From assembly GCF_026262505.1 (NCBI RefSeq), contig NC_067207.1:20428082-20492081 (forward strand): a stretch of DNA of 64,000 bases, read 5' to 3'. Below the pieces are notes generated by a model. That model did no database searches. It was not told the origin of the DNA and worked only from the letters and a program-made list of their open reading frames with translations. Positions 48,599 to 57,920 of the stretch are shown in pieces (position 1 is the first letter of the stretch; the number at the start of each line of letters is the position of its first letter). The stretch is from Trichomonas vaginalis G3. Lineage: Eukaryota; Parabasalia; Trichomonadida; Trichomonadidae. The position numbers were made by a program, and so were the translations under genes.

Positions 48599-48967
48599 CT
48601 AATGATTATTTGAATTTATGAAATCAATTATTTGATTCATTCTTTCTTCAATCTCTTCTATTCTTTTTGTTAAATCATCTATTTTCATTAATGAGGTGAT
48701 TCTTGATTGAGGAATAGATTTCAAACTAACCACTCCTTTTATTTTTGAAATTTTGAATCCATCAATTTTAAACATTTTATTCAATTTACATGTTGTCAAT
48801 TCTTCAAATAATTTTTTATTATTAGCATAATAGTCATTAAATTCTTCAACAGATGAAAAAATTTTTATTTCAGTAATTGGTTTAACAACGTTTATTTTTT
48901 GTTGAACATTTCCACTCTCATTTATTTCTTCCTCCTCTGTTTCATTAATTTTTAAAATCGTTTTCAT
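48599..48967 (-). CDS. Unknown protein with C-terminal coiled coil, 122 aa
   Basis: It starts MKTILKINETEEEEINESGN. A compact central part ('FNDYYANNKKLFEELTTCKL', then 'FKIDGFKISKIKGVVSLKSI') is followed by a helical coiled-coil end ('DDLTKRIEEIEERMNQIIDF'). The ATG is preceded by TTTTTATTTAATGATAA, the element 3 start motif, which assigns it to that element. Function unknown; a C-terminal oligomerisation helix is likely. Confidence 0.55.
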   Translation of the reverse strand: MKTILKINETEEEEINESGNVQQKINVVKPITEIKIFSSVEEFNDYYANNKKLFEELTTCKLNKMFKIDGFKISKIKGVVSLKSIPQSRITSLMKIDDLTKRIEEIEERMNQIIDFINSNNH

Positions 48968-49033
48968 TTATCATTAAATAAAAATTAGAATATAAGTGAT
49001 GAAATATATTTTTTAATTAATATTAAATCAGAA

Positions 49034-49270
49034 ATGGCGGCAGGATTCTTTAAAAAATTATGGGATGGAATTAAGAAAGCTGCGGGTTGGGTTTATAAAA
49101 AGGTTATTAAACCTGTTGCAAACTTTTTGGCACCAGTAGCGAAAACGGCAGGAACTATCATAGGTGGAGTATTAGGTACAAAAGCAGGTAATCCGGCGAT
49201 GGGAGCACAAGCAGGTAACGCAGTTGGTGGAATTGCTGAAGGAATACTTAATAAAATAGGAGGTAGATAG
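49034..49270 (+). CDS. Amphipathic Gly/Ala-rich peptide, 78 aa
   Basis: It starts MAAGFFKKLWDGIKKAAGWV, a classic amphipathic basic helix. A Gly/Ala-rich hydrophobic middle follows ('KTAGTIIGGVLGTKAGNPAM'), and it ends 'EGILNKIGGR'. The start is shared with the convergent gene at 49300-49515. The composition resembles membrane-interacting internal virion peptides; this is inference. It lies just before the major capsid gene. Confidence 0.6.
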   Translation: MAAGFFKKLWDGIKKAAGWVYKKVIKPVANFLAPVAKTAGTIIGGVLGTKAGNPAMGAQAGNAVGGIAEGILNKIGGR

Positions 49271-49299
49271 TGGAAAAATAAATTATTTTAAAATTATTT

Positions 49300-49515
49300 T
49301 TATCTTAGTATCGGTTGTAGTCTTTGATAAACTTTTTCTCCTTTATTTAAAATTTCTCTTATTGGGGCAGCTTTTGGTGTTATTGACTCAGCTACGTCAC
49401 TAATTGCTTCTTTATTCTTAAATATCCAATTTGCCCCCTTCTTCAATGTTTCCCAAACTTTACTCGCTCCTCTTTTTACTTTATCCCACAGTTTCTTAAA
49501 TATACCTGCAGCCAT
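49300..49515 (-). CDS. Amphipathic basic peptide, 71 aa, paralogue of the gene at 49034
   Basis: It starts MAAGIFKKLWDKVKRGASKV, clearly related to the N-terminus of the convergent neighbour (MAAGFFKKLWDGIKKAAGW). The rest differs: 'WIFKNKEAISDVAESITPKA' and a Leu/Arg end. Two genes sharing an N-terminal helix lie tail to tail, 29 bp apart, suggesting an inverted duplication with later divergence. Confidence 0.6.
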   Translation of the reverse strand: MAAGIFKKLWDKVKRGASKVWETLKKGANWIFKNKEAISDVAESITPKAAPIREILNKGEKVYQRLQPILR

Positions 49516-49584
49516 AGTTGATTATTTCATTAAAATTAAAAATTCATTTTCATCTTTTAATTTTGATTTTTTATTTATTAATAA

Positions 49585-51225
49585 ATGACGACTAACTATT
49601 TAGTGCCAAACACTAAACCAATTAATGGAAATGTGTTTCATTCATTCGAAAAGATAAATGAAATATTCGCAAAGAATGACGGTAGAAGATATTATAGAGA
49701 ACTTGAAAGTTCATGCTATGACTCTGATACTCCATATTTTGATGATAAACAAACTCATTTAAGAATTACAAATCCAGCTCATGATGTGAACCAATTAGGT
49801 GACACATATATTAAACGCAAAGTTAAAGCAACTCTAGTTTCAAATAAAGCTTTCACATGTGATGCCGCTTTTAAATGCATGCGTTTATTCGTTGGTTACA
49901 AATCATCAAATCAAAGCTTTAAACAATTAGAAGTAGAAACTGAAAGAGGTGATGCCGGTTATCTTCAAATGGATTGCGCCCGTGAATCTTTCGCATTTGC
50001 AACATATAAACCAAAATCAGAAAGGAAAGTTAAAAAGTTTGTTCATTCGTTATATAATAATGTTCAAAAATATGATAACTCAGTATGTGGTAAATATATT
50101 GACCCTTCAGAAGTTTTCAAGAACGCAAATAAAGAAGTTGATATCACTTTTGATATGATTATTCCGGTAAATGATTTGTTAGCATTTCAGGCGTTCGATG
50201 ATTATCCTAAATCATTTGGTGATATCATTCTTAAATATTATGTTTTCAGGGATACTTTAGTATTTTGTCAGGTTGACCCGTTAAGAGTTGCTGATTTACA
50301 AAATTACGTTTATGAAAAGATAACTGATGAAAATTATGAAAAGATTATGAATCATGTTTATAAATATGATCGCAAATTCCAACAAATCGGACTTCCTGCC
50401 AAATTAATTACAAGCTTAGCCGCTACATCTGCTGACGCAACAGTTGATGACGTTATTATTTCATGCACAAAGATGGAAGTTTTAGAGGATAAATGTATTA
50501 CACCAGGATACGGTTTAATTGAAGAATCAGTTAAAGCAATACCACGTTTATTCAGTAAGGAAGATCCATTCATGATTCCAGCTCAACATATTGACGTTCG
50601 TTCACTAAATGGAGGTTGCATCACTCCTGAAGGTATTAGCTCAGATTTCTCATACGCTCTTCATAATGTTACAGATGTTGTGTTAACATTTCCGAAGAAT
50701 GCAATGCAAAGAACAGTTTTAGAAAATCCAATGCTTCGAGGTCTTCAGGTCACTATAGATTCCAGAAACTTCCCCGATCAAGCGATGACCACAGTGGGTG
50801 ACATATTCTTTACACGTATGCTTCAAGCTTCTGATTTAGATGGAGTGAATGAATGCACGGAAGAATACGAGGACTCATTAACTAGACCACTGAATGCAGA
50901 TGATGGCACGCCATTAGCTAGAACATGGAAAGACCAAACTTCATTCTTATGCACTATTCCAGTTCAACGTGATGGAGCGGGTATATTCTTTGATGGATTA
51001 GAAACTTTCAACTCACAAGTTACAGTACAAGTGAAAGCTTATCCAATCATTCAGGGTGAAAATGACACTTACTGTTCAAAGGTGACAAATCCTCCTCAGG
51101 TTTGGTTTACTAGGACTACATATTGGACATGGACACCGGATGAAGGTTTGAAATATCATCCAACAGGTACACCACCACAGTATAGAAGTTCATATGATGA
51201 AATATTGATGAATAGAAATGTTTAA
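49585..51225 (+). CDS. Major capsid protein, probable double jelly-roll, 546 aa
   Basis: It starts MTTNYLVPNTKPINGNVFHS. Length is typical of Polinton major capsid proteins, and the protein is beta-rich throughout. 'IPVNDLLAFQAFDDYPKSFG' and 'DIILKYYVFRDTL' mark the end of the first jelly roll in the same way as the element 2 gene at 28229. The second half has 'LENPMLRGLQVTIDSRNFPD' and an aromatic C-terminus. It is followed by the ATPase after 24 bp. Fold assignment is by pattern and synteny, not by structure. The frame looks whole. Confidence 0.7.
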   Translation: MTTNYLVPNTKPINGNVFHSFEKINEIFAKNDGRRYYRELESSCYDSDTPYFDDKQTHLRITNPAHDVNQLGDTYIKRKVKATLVSNKAFTCDAAFKCMRLFVGYKSSNQSFKQLEVETERGDAGYLQMDCARESFAFATYKPKSERKVKKFVHSLYNNVQKYDNSVCGKYIDPSEVFKNANKEVDITFDMIIPVNDLLAFQAFDDYPKSFGDIILKYYVFRDTLVFCQVDPLRVADLQNYVYEKITDENYEKIMNHVYKYDRKFQQIGLPAKLITSLAATSADATVDDVIISCTKMEVLEDKCITPGYGLIEESVKAIPRLFSKEDPFMIPAQHIDVRSLNGGCITPEGISSDFSYALHNVTDVVLTFPKNAMQRTVLENPMLRGLQVTIDSRNFPDQAMTTVGDIFFTRMLQASDLDGVNECTEEYEDSLTRPLNADDGTPLARTWKDQTSFLCTIPVQRDGAGIFFDGLETFNSQVTVQVKAYPIIQGENDTYCSKVTNPPQVWFTRTTYWTWTPDEGLKYHPTGTPPQYRSSYDEILMNRNV

Positions 51226-51249
51226 AATTATAAATTTATTTTTGATTAA

Positions 51250-52086
51250 ATGGATTTAAATTCATCCACCCCTTATGAAGAATTAGCAGGAGTATATAAT
51301 ACATACGTAGATGATATGATTAATGAAGCATTGAGTGATAATAGAAATGCTCTATCTAAGGAAAAATTAATGAAAATTCCATATTCTGAATGTTACTTAA
51401 ATTCAATCACTGCAGCAATTGGTAAACAAAATAAAGGTAAAACATTAACGATATTAAAACAAATTATCATTATTGCTAACACTTCCCCCCATTCACATGT
51501 GTTAATTTATATCAACCGTTCAGGTTCACCTTCAGATGATACATTTGAATCTTTAAAGCATTTAATCAAAATTCCAATTATTTATTTATCACAAGAAGAA
51601 GCAGAAGATTATTTAAAAAACTTTTTAATGTATAAAGAATTATATAATACAATCAAGAAGCAAGGATTAGAGGATAAAATTATTGATAAACAACGGGATG
51701 AATTATTTGAAACACTTTCCATTTCAAATTTTGATAAAGAATTTTTGCATTCACTCATTTTTCTAGATGATGCAGTGAAATCAAAACTAATAACAAATGA
51801 GAAATCATATTTTAATCAGTTATTAACTCAATGTCGACACATTCAGTGTTCATTCTTTATGGCTGTTCAATATTTCAAAGCATTAAGCACAAACATTAAA
51901 TCAAATCTATCAACACTTTTCATTTTCAGTGGGTTTAGTCGTCAACAGTTGAACGTTATGCTTTATCAAGTGAATTTACCAATGAGCATTAATGAACTTT
52001 ACACACAATATCAGCAATTAGGTGAACATGGAAAAATAATAGTTGATTTAAATAAAGGGGTGTTAAATTTGATTAACTTTTTATAA
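51250..52086 (+). CDS. Genome-packaging ATPase (A32/FtsK-HerA type), 278 aa
   Basis: Walker A 'GKQNKGKT' (58-65) and Walker B 'LIFLDDA' (169-175), then 'QCSFFMAVQYFKALSTNIK' as the sensor region. Overall order and length match the element 2 ATPase at 34017, though sequence similarity is low. It should pump element DNA into the capsid. The frame looks whole and is 24 bp from the capsid gene. Confidence 0.8.
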   Translation: MDLNSSTPYEELAGVYNTYVDDMINEALSDNRNALSKEKLMKIPYSECYLNSITAAIGKQNKGKTLTILKQIIIIANTSPHSHVLIYINRSGSPSDDTFESLKHLIKIPIIYLSQEEAEDYLKNFLMYKELYNTIKKQGLEDKIIDKQRDELFETLSISNFDKEFLHSLIFLDDAVKSKLITNEKSYFNQLLTQCRHIQCSFFMAVQYFKALSTNIKSNLSTLFIFSGFSRQQLNVMLYQVNLPMSINELYTQYQQLGEHGKIIVDLNKGVLNLINFL

Positions 52087-52116
52087 TTAATTTTTATTTT
52101 TTATTTATAATTAAAC

Positions 52117-53016
52117 ATGACAGAAATAGCAAATCTTTTACAGGTTCCATTAAAACAAGGGACAAACAAAAGGGGTGCATATAATAGAACTATGAAAGTT
52201 CCTGATGGAATGAAAGAATTAGTTCATATTGTTGCTGGTCTTCAAAAAGATGTTAAACAAATGAGAAATGTTTTAACATTACCAGAAGCTCAAGCATATG
52301 CCAAACGTCATGGTCCAAATTGGGAAGCACACGAAGCAGACATTACGGGTCCAAATGGAAAACCTGATGGTATAAATGAAGTTTTCGTTACTGATGGTCA
52401 AGGTAATATTAAAGTCATAAATGGTTATAAATTAACTGTATCTGATTATCCTAAACGTAAAGCATATAATGAACATTATCCTATGCAATTTGATGAAAAT
52501 GGAAAAGCTGTTAAACAATACATTGGAGAAGGTGAAAATGGTCCAATTAATTCATACCGTCATAATCCATATTCTTATTTCAATGAAGAATTAAATGCTA
52601 TTGAAGAGGGACCGGATGGATTACCACGATATTCTAACCAGTTTGATGGTCAATATGCAAATATTAGACCTGAAATTTCAGCTAAGAAATTCTTTAAAGT
52701 TGCTTTATTCGATCCAGTTTTCGCAAATGTTAAAGATGAACTTAAACAGCAATTCCAACCAATTATAGTAGCAAGAATTGCATCAGGTGCTTTATCTCAA
52801 GCATTCAAAGATTTAATTAAGAAACCATTATATCAGCAACGAGGTTTAACTTATGATTTAGTTAAGGAATCAGATAAAAGAAAATTTGAGAAATCAGTTG
52901 ATTATAAGAATGCAATTAATGAATATATTCGGTCTATTAATTTCGATGAAACAGCTAAAAATCAACTTCATGAACAAATACAGGGAATAATAGATTCAAA
53001 AGTTCCAGCAAAATAA
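52117..53016 (+). CDS. Conserved virion-type protein with DG...VINGY motif, 299 aa
   Basis: Residues 1-50 are basic and helical. Residues 70-120 hold '[20 protein letters not shown]' then '[20 protein letters not shown]', a pattern I believe recurs in proteins of Polinton-like viruses, though I cannot name the family. The C-terminal half is helical ('[20 protein letters not shown]'). It lies between the ATPase and the SCCG gene, so a structural or assembly role is likely. No counterpart was recognised in element 2. The frame looks whole. Confidence 0.55.
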   Translation: MTEIANLLQVPLKQGTNKRGAYNRTMKVPDGMKELVHIVAGLQKDVKQMRNVLTLPEAQAYAKRHGPNWEAHEADITGPNGKPDGINEVFVTDGQGNIKVINGYKLTVSDYPKRKAYNEHYPMQFDENGKAVKQYIGEGENGPINSYRHNPYSYFNEELNAIEEGPDGLPRYSNQFDGQYANIRPEISAKKFFKVALFDPVFANVKDELKQQFQPIIVARIASGALSQAFKDLIKKPLYQQRGLTYDLVKESDKRKFEKSVDYKNAINEYIRSINFDETAKNQLHEQIQGIIDSKVPAK

Positions 53017-53048
53017 AAGTTTAAATATATTTTTTTATTCGAATATAA

Positions 53049-53719
53049 ATGAGAAGACGTTTCACTAGTCAAAAGAACACTAACGCAAAAGCAGAGATTA
53101 CGGTTGGTTATAACGTAAATGATGATAAATCACGAATTATTCAAAATGTTAAAGTTAATGTTAGCCCTGAATTAACAAGGTCAGCAACTCAACCAAATTT
53201 ATTAACTCGTGACTTACCGAAGAATGAGGAGAATGAAGAAAACCATGAGAATGGAGACCCAATCATTTTATCTGAACCTGGTAAAGAACCCGTTGAAATT
53301 CCCACTTATCCAACATACCCCCACCTCTTTCATCAAACATCGAGAACCCATATAAAATAGACATTAATTCTGAATTAATGAAAATTTACCGTGATATAAT
53401 AATTAATAATTATGATTCAATAATAAATTTAATTGACCAATCCGGTTTAATTATTTTACCTTATGAATCATTAATTCACATTATCGCCATTCTTTGTGAT
53501 GTTCAAGATTCAGACGTTAAGATTCAATTTTTCATAGATGATGAGGTTTCATGCTGCGGAATAGTTGCAAAAATAAATCCTATAAAGGATATTAGCACAA
53601 TTAAGATATCAAAGAATGGAACAACAACTGAACTTCATTTAACATATAATGATATTTATAATAAAATAGTTGATGAATATAAAATATCACTTGAAAAATT
53701 CTTTGTTAAGGCTATTTAA
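53049..53719 (+). pseudogene. Element 3 homologue of the ISCCG protein, broken about once
   Basis: The first part starts MRRRFTSQKNTNAKAEITVG and is polar with 'PVEIPTYPTYP'. The second part is a folded domain with 'DEVSCCGIVAKI' and 'TELHLTYNDIYNKIVDEYKI'. The same order and motifs occur in the 192-residue protein at 30164. It is one of few genes recognisable across the two lineages outside the enzyme and capsid set. Confidence 0.55.
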
Positions 53720-54195
53720 TATTCAAGCATTAACATTATCGAATAATAATCCTTTGAATCATAATCAATAATAATTGACCTTTCACCAGTTTCTATCGTT
53801 TGTTTTATTTCTTTTTGTTCCCCACTATCTGGATCAGTCATTGTAATTGTTTTTGTTATAGTATCAGCTTTATCTTTAACTTCAATCTTTTTTCCATCGG
53901 GATATTTAAACCAAAATTCCAAAAATTCGATATTGTCAATCTGTTCATATTTTAATCTATCAATTACATTTTTAATACCATCTGAAAATCTTATGAAATG
54001 GTCATTATATGGGTTTGATTGAACTAAATTTGAATGAAGTGAAATATAACCTGTTGATGAATATGACACTGACTCATATTTTCTGAAAACACTAAAATTT
54101 ATAACATGAATGAATTTCTTATTCGTTGAATTTATGAATTCTTGAGGTAATCTCATTCTAGTTTTATTTATCACTGGAAAATAACGCTTTACCAT
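53716..54195 (-). CDS. Unknown element 3 protein, 159 aa
   Basis: The start at 54195 (MVKRYFPVINKTRMRLPQEF) was chosen because it lies 19 bp from the divergent minor capsid ATG; a longer frame would overlap that gene. It is beta-rich: 'KKFIHVINFSVFRKYESVSY' and 'GYISLHSNLVQSNPYNDHFI', then a Thr-rich loop and 'SIIIDYDSKDYYSIMLMLEY'. It could be a small structural protein. The last bases overlap the convergent SCCG gene by four. Confidence 0.55.
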   Translation of the reverse strand: MVKRYFPVINKTRMRLPQEFINSTNKKFIHVINFSVFRKYESVSYSSTGYISLHSNLVQSNPYNDHFIRFSDGIKNVIDRLKYEQIDNIEFLEFWFKYPDGKKIEVKDKADTITKTITMTDPDSGEQKEIKQTIETGERSIIIDYDSKDYYSIMLMLEY

Positions 54196-54214
54196 ATTTT
54201 TAATCGTAATAAAA
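54196..54214. promoter_or_regulatory. 19-bp bidirectional start region of element 3
   Basis: ATTTTTAATCGTAATAAAA separates the divergent ATGs at 54195 and 54215. A related ATTTTTAAATCGTAATAA precedes the fibre ATG at 54949. The compact spacing is like the divergent pairs of elements 1 and 2, but the motif differs. Confidence 0.4.
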
Positions 54215-54924
54215 ATGTCAATTATCAATATTATTTCGAATAATAGTTGTGAATTAAATTTAACAGTTAGTGGAATTTATAATGTTACTCTCGTTTCTGT
54301 GAGTGGTAAATTTAATCCCATTCTTTTAGACCCTTCAGATTATATATCATTTATTAAAGATGACCATGAAAAAACGTATGATATGTATATAAATAATGTG
54401 ATAACGAAATGGGATATTAACACGATTTTAAGTTATTTAAATGAATCATTTATCGTATGGTATGAAGAAAATTTTAAATCAAAACCTGATAAACTTTTTG
54501 AACTTGATGAAATAAATAACCTTATTAAATTCCCGCTGAAAATTAAATTTGTACTCCTCATTTTCGTTCATTGTTGGGAATATTAAATTTTGAAAAAGAT
54601 GTTGGGGATGTTTTGTATTCTGACACTGGTTCCAATTTCATTTTAATCAAATGTGATAAAGTTAATACCCCAATGAGATTTTCACATCAAACATTAGACC
54701 CTAACTCTTACCCATCAATACAAAACATTTTATCCATCAACTTAAACACATTTTCTTTATCATATCCGTTTCAATTATCCGGGAATTCATTTATTCTTCA
54801 TTCAAAAGATTTATCAAATATTAAATTTAGAATAACTGACCTATTTGATTGTGATTTAGAATTTATGAATGAAATATTATGGCAATTTCAAATAGAAAAA
54901 ATAGCTGATGAGATAATGGATTAA
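54215..54924 (+). pseudogene. Minor capsid (penton-type) protein of element 3, broken about once
   Basis: It starts MSIINIISNNSCELNLTVSG; about 235 residues in all, beta-rich. 'IYNVTLVSVSGKFNPILLDP' opens the fold and 'NIKFRITDLFDCDLEFMNEI' near the end matches the late strands of the element 2 minor capsid protein. It lies between the 159-residue gene and the fibre. Confidence 0.5.
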
Positions 54925-54948
54925 ATATTTATTTTTAAATCGTAATAA

Positions 54949-56580
54949 ATGATTAAACAACAGCAACCACAGCAACTTAAGACACAAAGCACCCAGGTCC
55001 TTCAGACCATTACATACGCCATATATGCATATAATTCAAAGACGGCAGAACAAACGCAAAGGTTGAAATATGGAGATTTGGAGATAGTATTGAAAAATGA
55101 CCGTTTCGAATTCGTTTGCAAAGGTGGTGCAGTGATATCAAATATAAAAGAAATTTTATTTATGAATTCAAAAATTAAAGGTATAACGGATGATATAACA
55201 TCAATTCCACCAGAAGAACAAAGATATTACGCATTAAATGCATTTCCCAAAGTTTTGAAGATTGGAAGATTTAATTTAAATGAAGAATTCATAAAAGGTT
55301 TCCTAAACGACATAGAGAAGAAAGCGGATAAGGAATATGTGGCTAGTGAATTAAATAAGAAGGCAAATTTGGTTTATGTTGATGAAAAAGATAATGAAAT
55401 TAAAGAAAGGGTTGAATGGTATCATGAATGGACATCGAAGATTTTTAAAACTAAAGCTGATACAGGATGGGTTTCAGGATGTTTAGACCTTAAAGCAGAT
55501 AAAACTTATGTTAACGATGAGTTAGAGAAGAAAGCGGATAAGGAATATGTTAACGAAATATACCAAAGTTTGATAGGAACAACAAAAAATATTGAAACTA
55601 TTGTTGGTGACTTTTCTGTCAATGAAGAAAATAAATACTTTAGATGGCAGTTTGTACAGTCCTTAAAAAATGGTACACGGTGTAAACTCATTCCAAAAAA
55701 TAACAATGAAATGTATGTAAGTTATAAAAAGAATAATGGCACGCAAGTTAAAGTTCCATTAGACAACAACTGTTACTTAAACTTATATGGAGACGAACAA
55801 AAGAAATATTTAAGAGTTTATGAAATGACAGATATGACATTGCCTGACCCAGCTCCAGCACCATATTATTATGACTATGGAGATGATGTCAGAACACCAC
55901 ATGTAGATGAACAAAAGTTAACATTATATTTAGATTATTATAGATATAAAAGATATAATGCAATAGAAAAAACGAGAATAGTATATTATTATACAGATGA
56001 CAGAAATAAATATTATAGTCAAGATTTTACCCACCCTGAAAACATAAGATTATATTATAAAAAATATTCTGACACAAACCAGAAGAAACCTGAAATAGTT
56101 GCACTATATTTTAAGTTCAAAAGAGGCAATCCTATAATATCTCATATGTTTGATTTAATGAACCCAGTAGGTTCTATTTATACATCTATGGATGCAAGAG
56201 GTCCTCAAGTAATGTTTGGTGTTGGTGCATGGGAACAAATAGTCGACAGGTTTTTGTATTGTGCAAACTCTTCAAAGGAAACAGGGGGAAGTAAAACGAT
56301 TACAGGTGAAAATTTACCTGCACACAGTCACTACATAGATTTAAGTACATCTCAAGCGGGTTGGCATAAGCATAGATATTGGGATTGGTCAGGAATGACA
56401 AAAGGTAAAGGATATGATGTTAAAGATGACGTTAAGTTTGCTATAAATTGTTACTGGAGTGACACTCAGGGAGAAGGAAACCATACACATTTCGTTTCAG
56501 GATATACACAAACAACGGGACAAAGTAAAGAATACATGCCACCATTTATGACTGTATTCGCATGGTATAGAGTTCAATGA
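54949..56580 (+). CDS. Phage-like tail fibre protein of element 3, 543 aa
   Basis: The N-terminal 110 residues are unique to this element (MIKQQQPQQLKTQSTQVLQT). The shaft has 'KADKEYV' repeats and a 'VEWYHEWTSKIFKTKADTGW' block also found in the element 1 fibre. A central domain ('NGTRCKLIPKNNNEMYVSY', 'RYKRYNAIEKTRIVYYY') is shared with the element 2 fibre. The C-terminal gp10/collar-like domain ('NPVGSIYTSM', 'GAWEQIVDRFLYC', 'LPAHSHYIDL', 'GNHTHFVSGY') is common to all three. It should form a trimeric receptor-binding fibre. The frame is whole, and is the best of the three for structure prediction. Confidence 0.85.
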   Translation: MIKQQQPQQLKTQSTQVLQTITYAIYAYNSKTAEQTQRLKYGDLEIVLKNDRFEFVCKGGAVISNIKEILFMNSKIKGITDDITSIPPEEQRYYALNAFPKVLKIGRFNLNEEFIKGFLNDIEKKADKEYVASELNKKANLVYVDEKDNEIKERVEWYHEWTSKIFKTKADTGWVSGCLDLKADKTYVNDELEKKADKEYVNEIYQSLIGTTKNIETIVGDFSVNEENKYFRWQFVQSLKNGTRCKLIPKNNNEMYVSYKKNNGTQVKVPLDNNCYLNLYGDEQKKYLRVYEMTDMTLPDPAPAPYYYDYGDDVRTPHVDEQKLTLYLDYYRYKRYNAIEKTRIVYYYTDDRNKYYSQDFTHPENIRLYYKKYSDTNQKKPEIVALYFKFKRGNPIISHMFDLMNPVGSIYTSMDARGPQVMFGVGAWEQIVDRFLYCANSSKETGGSKTITGENLPAHSHYIDLSTSQAGWHKHRYWDWSGMTKGKGYDVKDDVKFAINCYWSDTQGEGNHTHFVSGYTQTTGQSKEYMPPFMTVFAWYRVQ

Positions 56581-56675
56581 ACGCTCAATGTTTGTGAAAC
56601 AAACTTTAGAACGGACTGAAAGTCCTGAGCTCCAAAAGAGCAAACGGTATAATTTAAATTTTTATTTTAGTATAA

Positions 56676-56870
56676 ATGAAGATTCTACCATATGGTGTTA
56701 TTGGAAGAGATAAAGATGGAAACCCAATATTTGATCCAAAGTTAAAATTCAAGTTACTGACAAGACAACAACTTGAAAAGTTGCTGAAACCAAAACAGGA
56801 TGAGAAAATGAGAAAGAAAAAATTTAAATTATGTAATTTTATTTTTATCATAAATGACAAAATTAATTAA
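56676..56870 (+). CDS. Small basic unknown protein, 64 aa
   Basis: It starts MKILPYGVIGRDKDGNPIFD. 'FKLLTRQQLEKLLKPKQ' resembles 'FKLLTKDEVNKMMIK' at the end of the next gene, so the two may be related. The ATG follows TTTTTATTTTAGTATAA. The end overlaps the next start by 17 bp. Function unknown. Confidence 0.5.
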   Translation: MKILPYGVIGRDKDGNPIFDPKLKFKLLTRQQLEKLLKPKQDEKMRKKKFKLCNFIFIINDKIN

Positions 56871-57036
56871 GCCAACTATTTCTAAATTAATGTTACCAAT
56901 GAAATCATTTCATGGAGTACTTATCCCAGGTTCTTCACAATTAGCCGGGGCAAGTGTTGTGACTCAAGGTGGAACATTAGCGAATCCATTCAAATTATTA
57001 ACTAAAGATGAAGTTAATAAAATGATGATAAAATAA
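56854..57036 (+). CDS. Small unknown protein, 60 aa
   Basis: It starts MTKLIKPTISKLMLPMKSFH, is Gly/Ser-rich in the middle (LIPGSSQLAGASVVTQGG) and ends 'FKLLTKDEVNKMMIK', the motif shared with its upstream neighbour. The ATG follows TTTTATTTTTATCATAA, a good example of the element 3 start motif. Function unknown. Confidence 0.5.
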   Translation: MTKLIKPTISKLMLPMKSFHGVLIPGSSQLAGASVVTQGGTLANPFKLLTKDEVNKMMIK

Positions 57037-57221
57037 CTGATAACAAAATTTTATTTCACTGCTACCATGTTACCATGTGCTACCATGACAATTAACTTCT
57101 TTTAAAAATGATGACAACATGACATTTTGACAACATCACTGTAAATATGATGCAGTCCAAAAATAAAGTTAGTTTTAAAATTATTTTTATTTATTTTTTT
57201 ATTTTGTATGTAAGAACAGAA

Positions 57222-57884
57222 ATGTCAGTCGAAGCAAAAACATTCACGAACAAATCAAATGGCGAAACATTCACAAAAGGCACTTATAATGGTATTGAAG
57301 TCTTACGTAGAGACAAGGATGGTTACATTAATGCAACAAAGATGTGTCAGCAGTTTAGGAAAGACTTTAGAAAGTTGTTGGAAAATAAGTCCTGGGAAGA
57401 GTATTATAAGGCATTTTGTGAAGAATATAGCAACAGTCGGAATTCAGACAGTTGCTTTTTATACAAAATTCATGCAGGAATTCCTGATGAAATCAAACAG
57501 GTTAGAGGAACGTATGTAGACCCAAGACTTATAAACTATATAGCAATGTGGGCTTCTCCAAAATATTGCATAGCAGTTGGAAAAATTATGGACTCCATAG
57601 ACAAGAAAGTTCATGAGAAATTAGATGAAGAAGAACTCGAAGATACAGTAGAGAATGCTAAACATTTGTTTGAAGAAGAAGTTGGAAAAATGCGCGAAAA
57701 ACAATTAGAACATGAACGTGAGATATGTTATGGTTATAGAGATTCCCCATATGAACTAGACCAATGGGAACAAGAAGATTTAAAGAGAGAATTTAGAGAA
57801 TATGAACTCGCTAAGATAGCATTTGAAGCTGCAGAAAAGAAGTTAAAAGTTTGGGGTTGTTTTGTACAAAAATATTGTGAGTAA
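57222..57884 (+). CDS. KilA-N domain protein, 220 aa
   Basis: Residues 20-125 match the KilA-N fold: 'GIEVLRRDKDGYINATKMCQ', then 'GTYVDPRLINYIAMWASPKY' and 'IAVGKIMDSID'. KilA-N is a DNA-binding domain common in large DNA viruses and phages. The C-terminal 95 residues form a long charged coiled coil ('EEEVGKMREKQLEHEREICY'). I preferred the ATG at 57222; an in-frame ATG at 57147 would add 25 mostly hydrophobic residues encoded by repeat-like DNA. Likely a regulator of element genes. It is flanked on both sides by the iteron-containing repeats. Confidence 0.8.
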   Translation: MSVEAKTFTNKSNGETFTKGTYNGIEVLRRDKDGYINATKMCQQFRKDFRKLLENKSWEEYYKAFCEEYSNSRNSDSCFLYKIHAGIPDEIKQVRGTYVDPRLINYIAMWASPKYCIAVGKIMDSIDKKVHEKLDEEELEDTVENAKHLFEEEVGKMREKQLEHEREICYGYRDSPYELDQWEQEDLKREFREYELAKIAFEAAEKKLKVWGCFVQKYCE

Positions 57885-57920
57885 ATGAACCATTTATTTT
57901 TATCATAAACGACCAAAAAT

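Noticed and set aside
48495-48621. Two very short plus-strand frames just left of element 3
   Set aside because: Under 30 residues each and overlapping the real minus-strand gene; no supporting motif.
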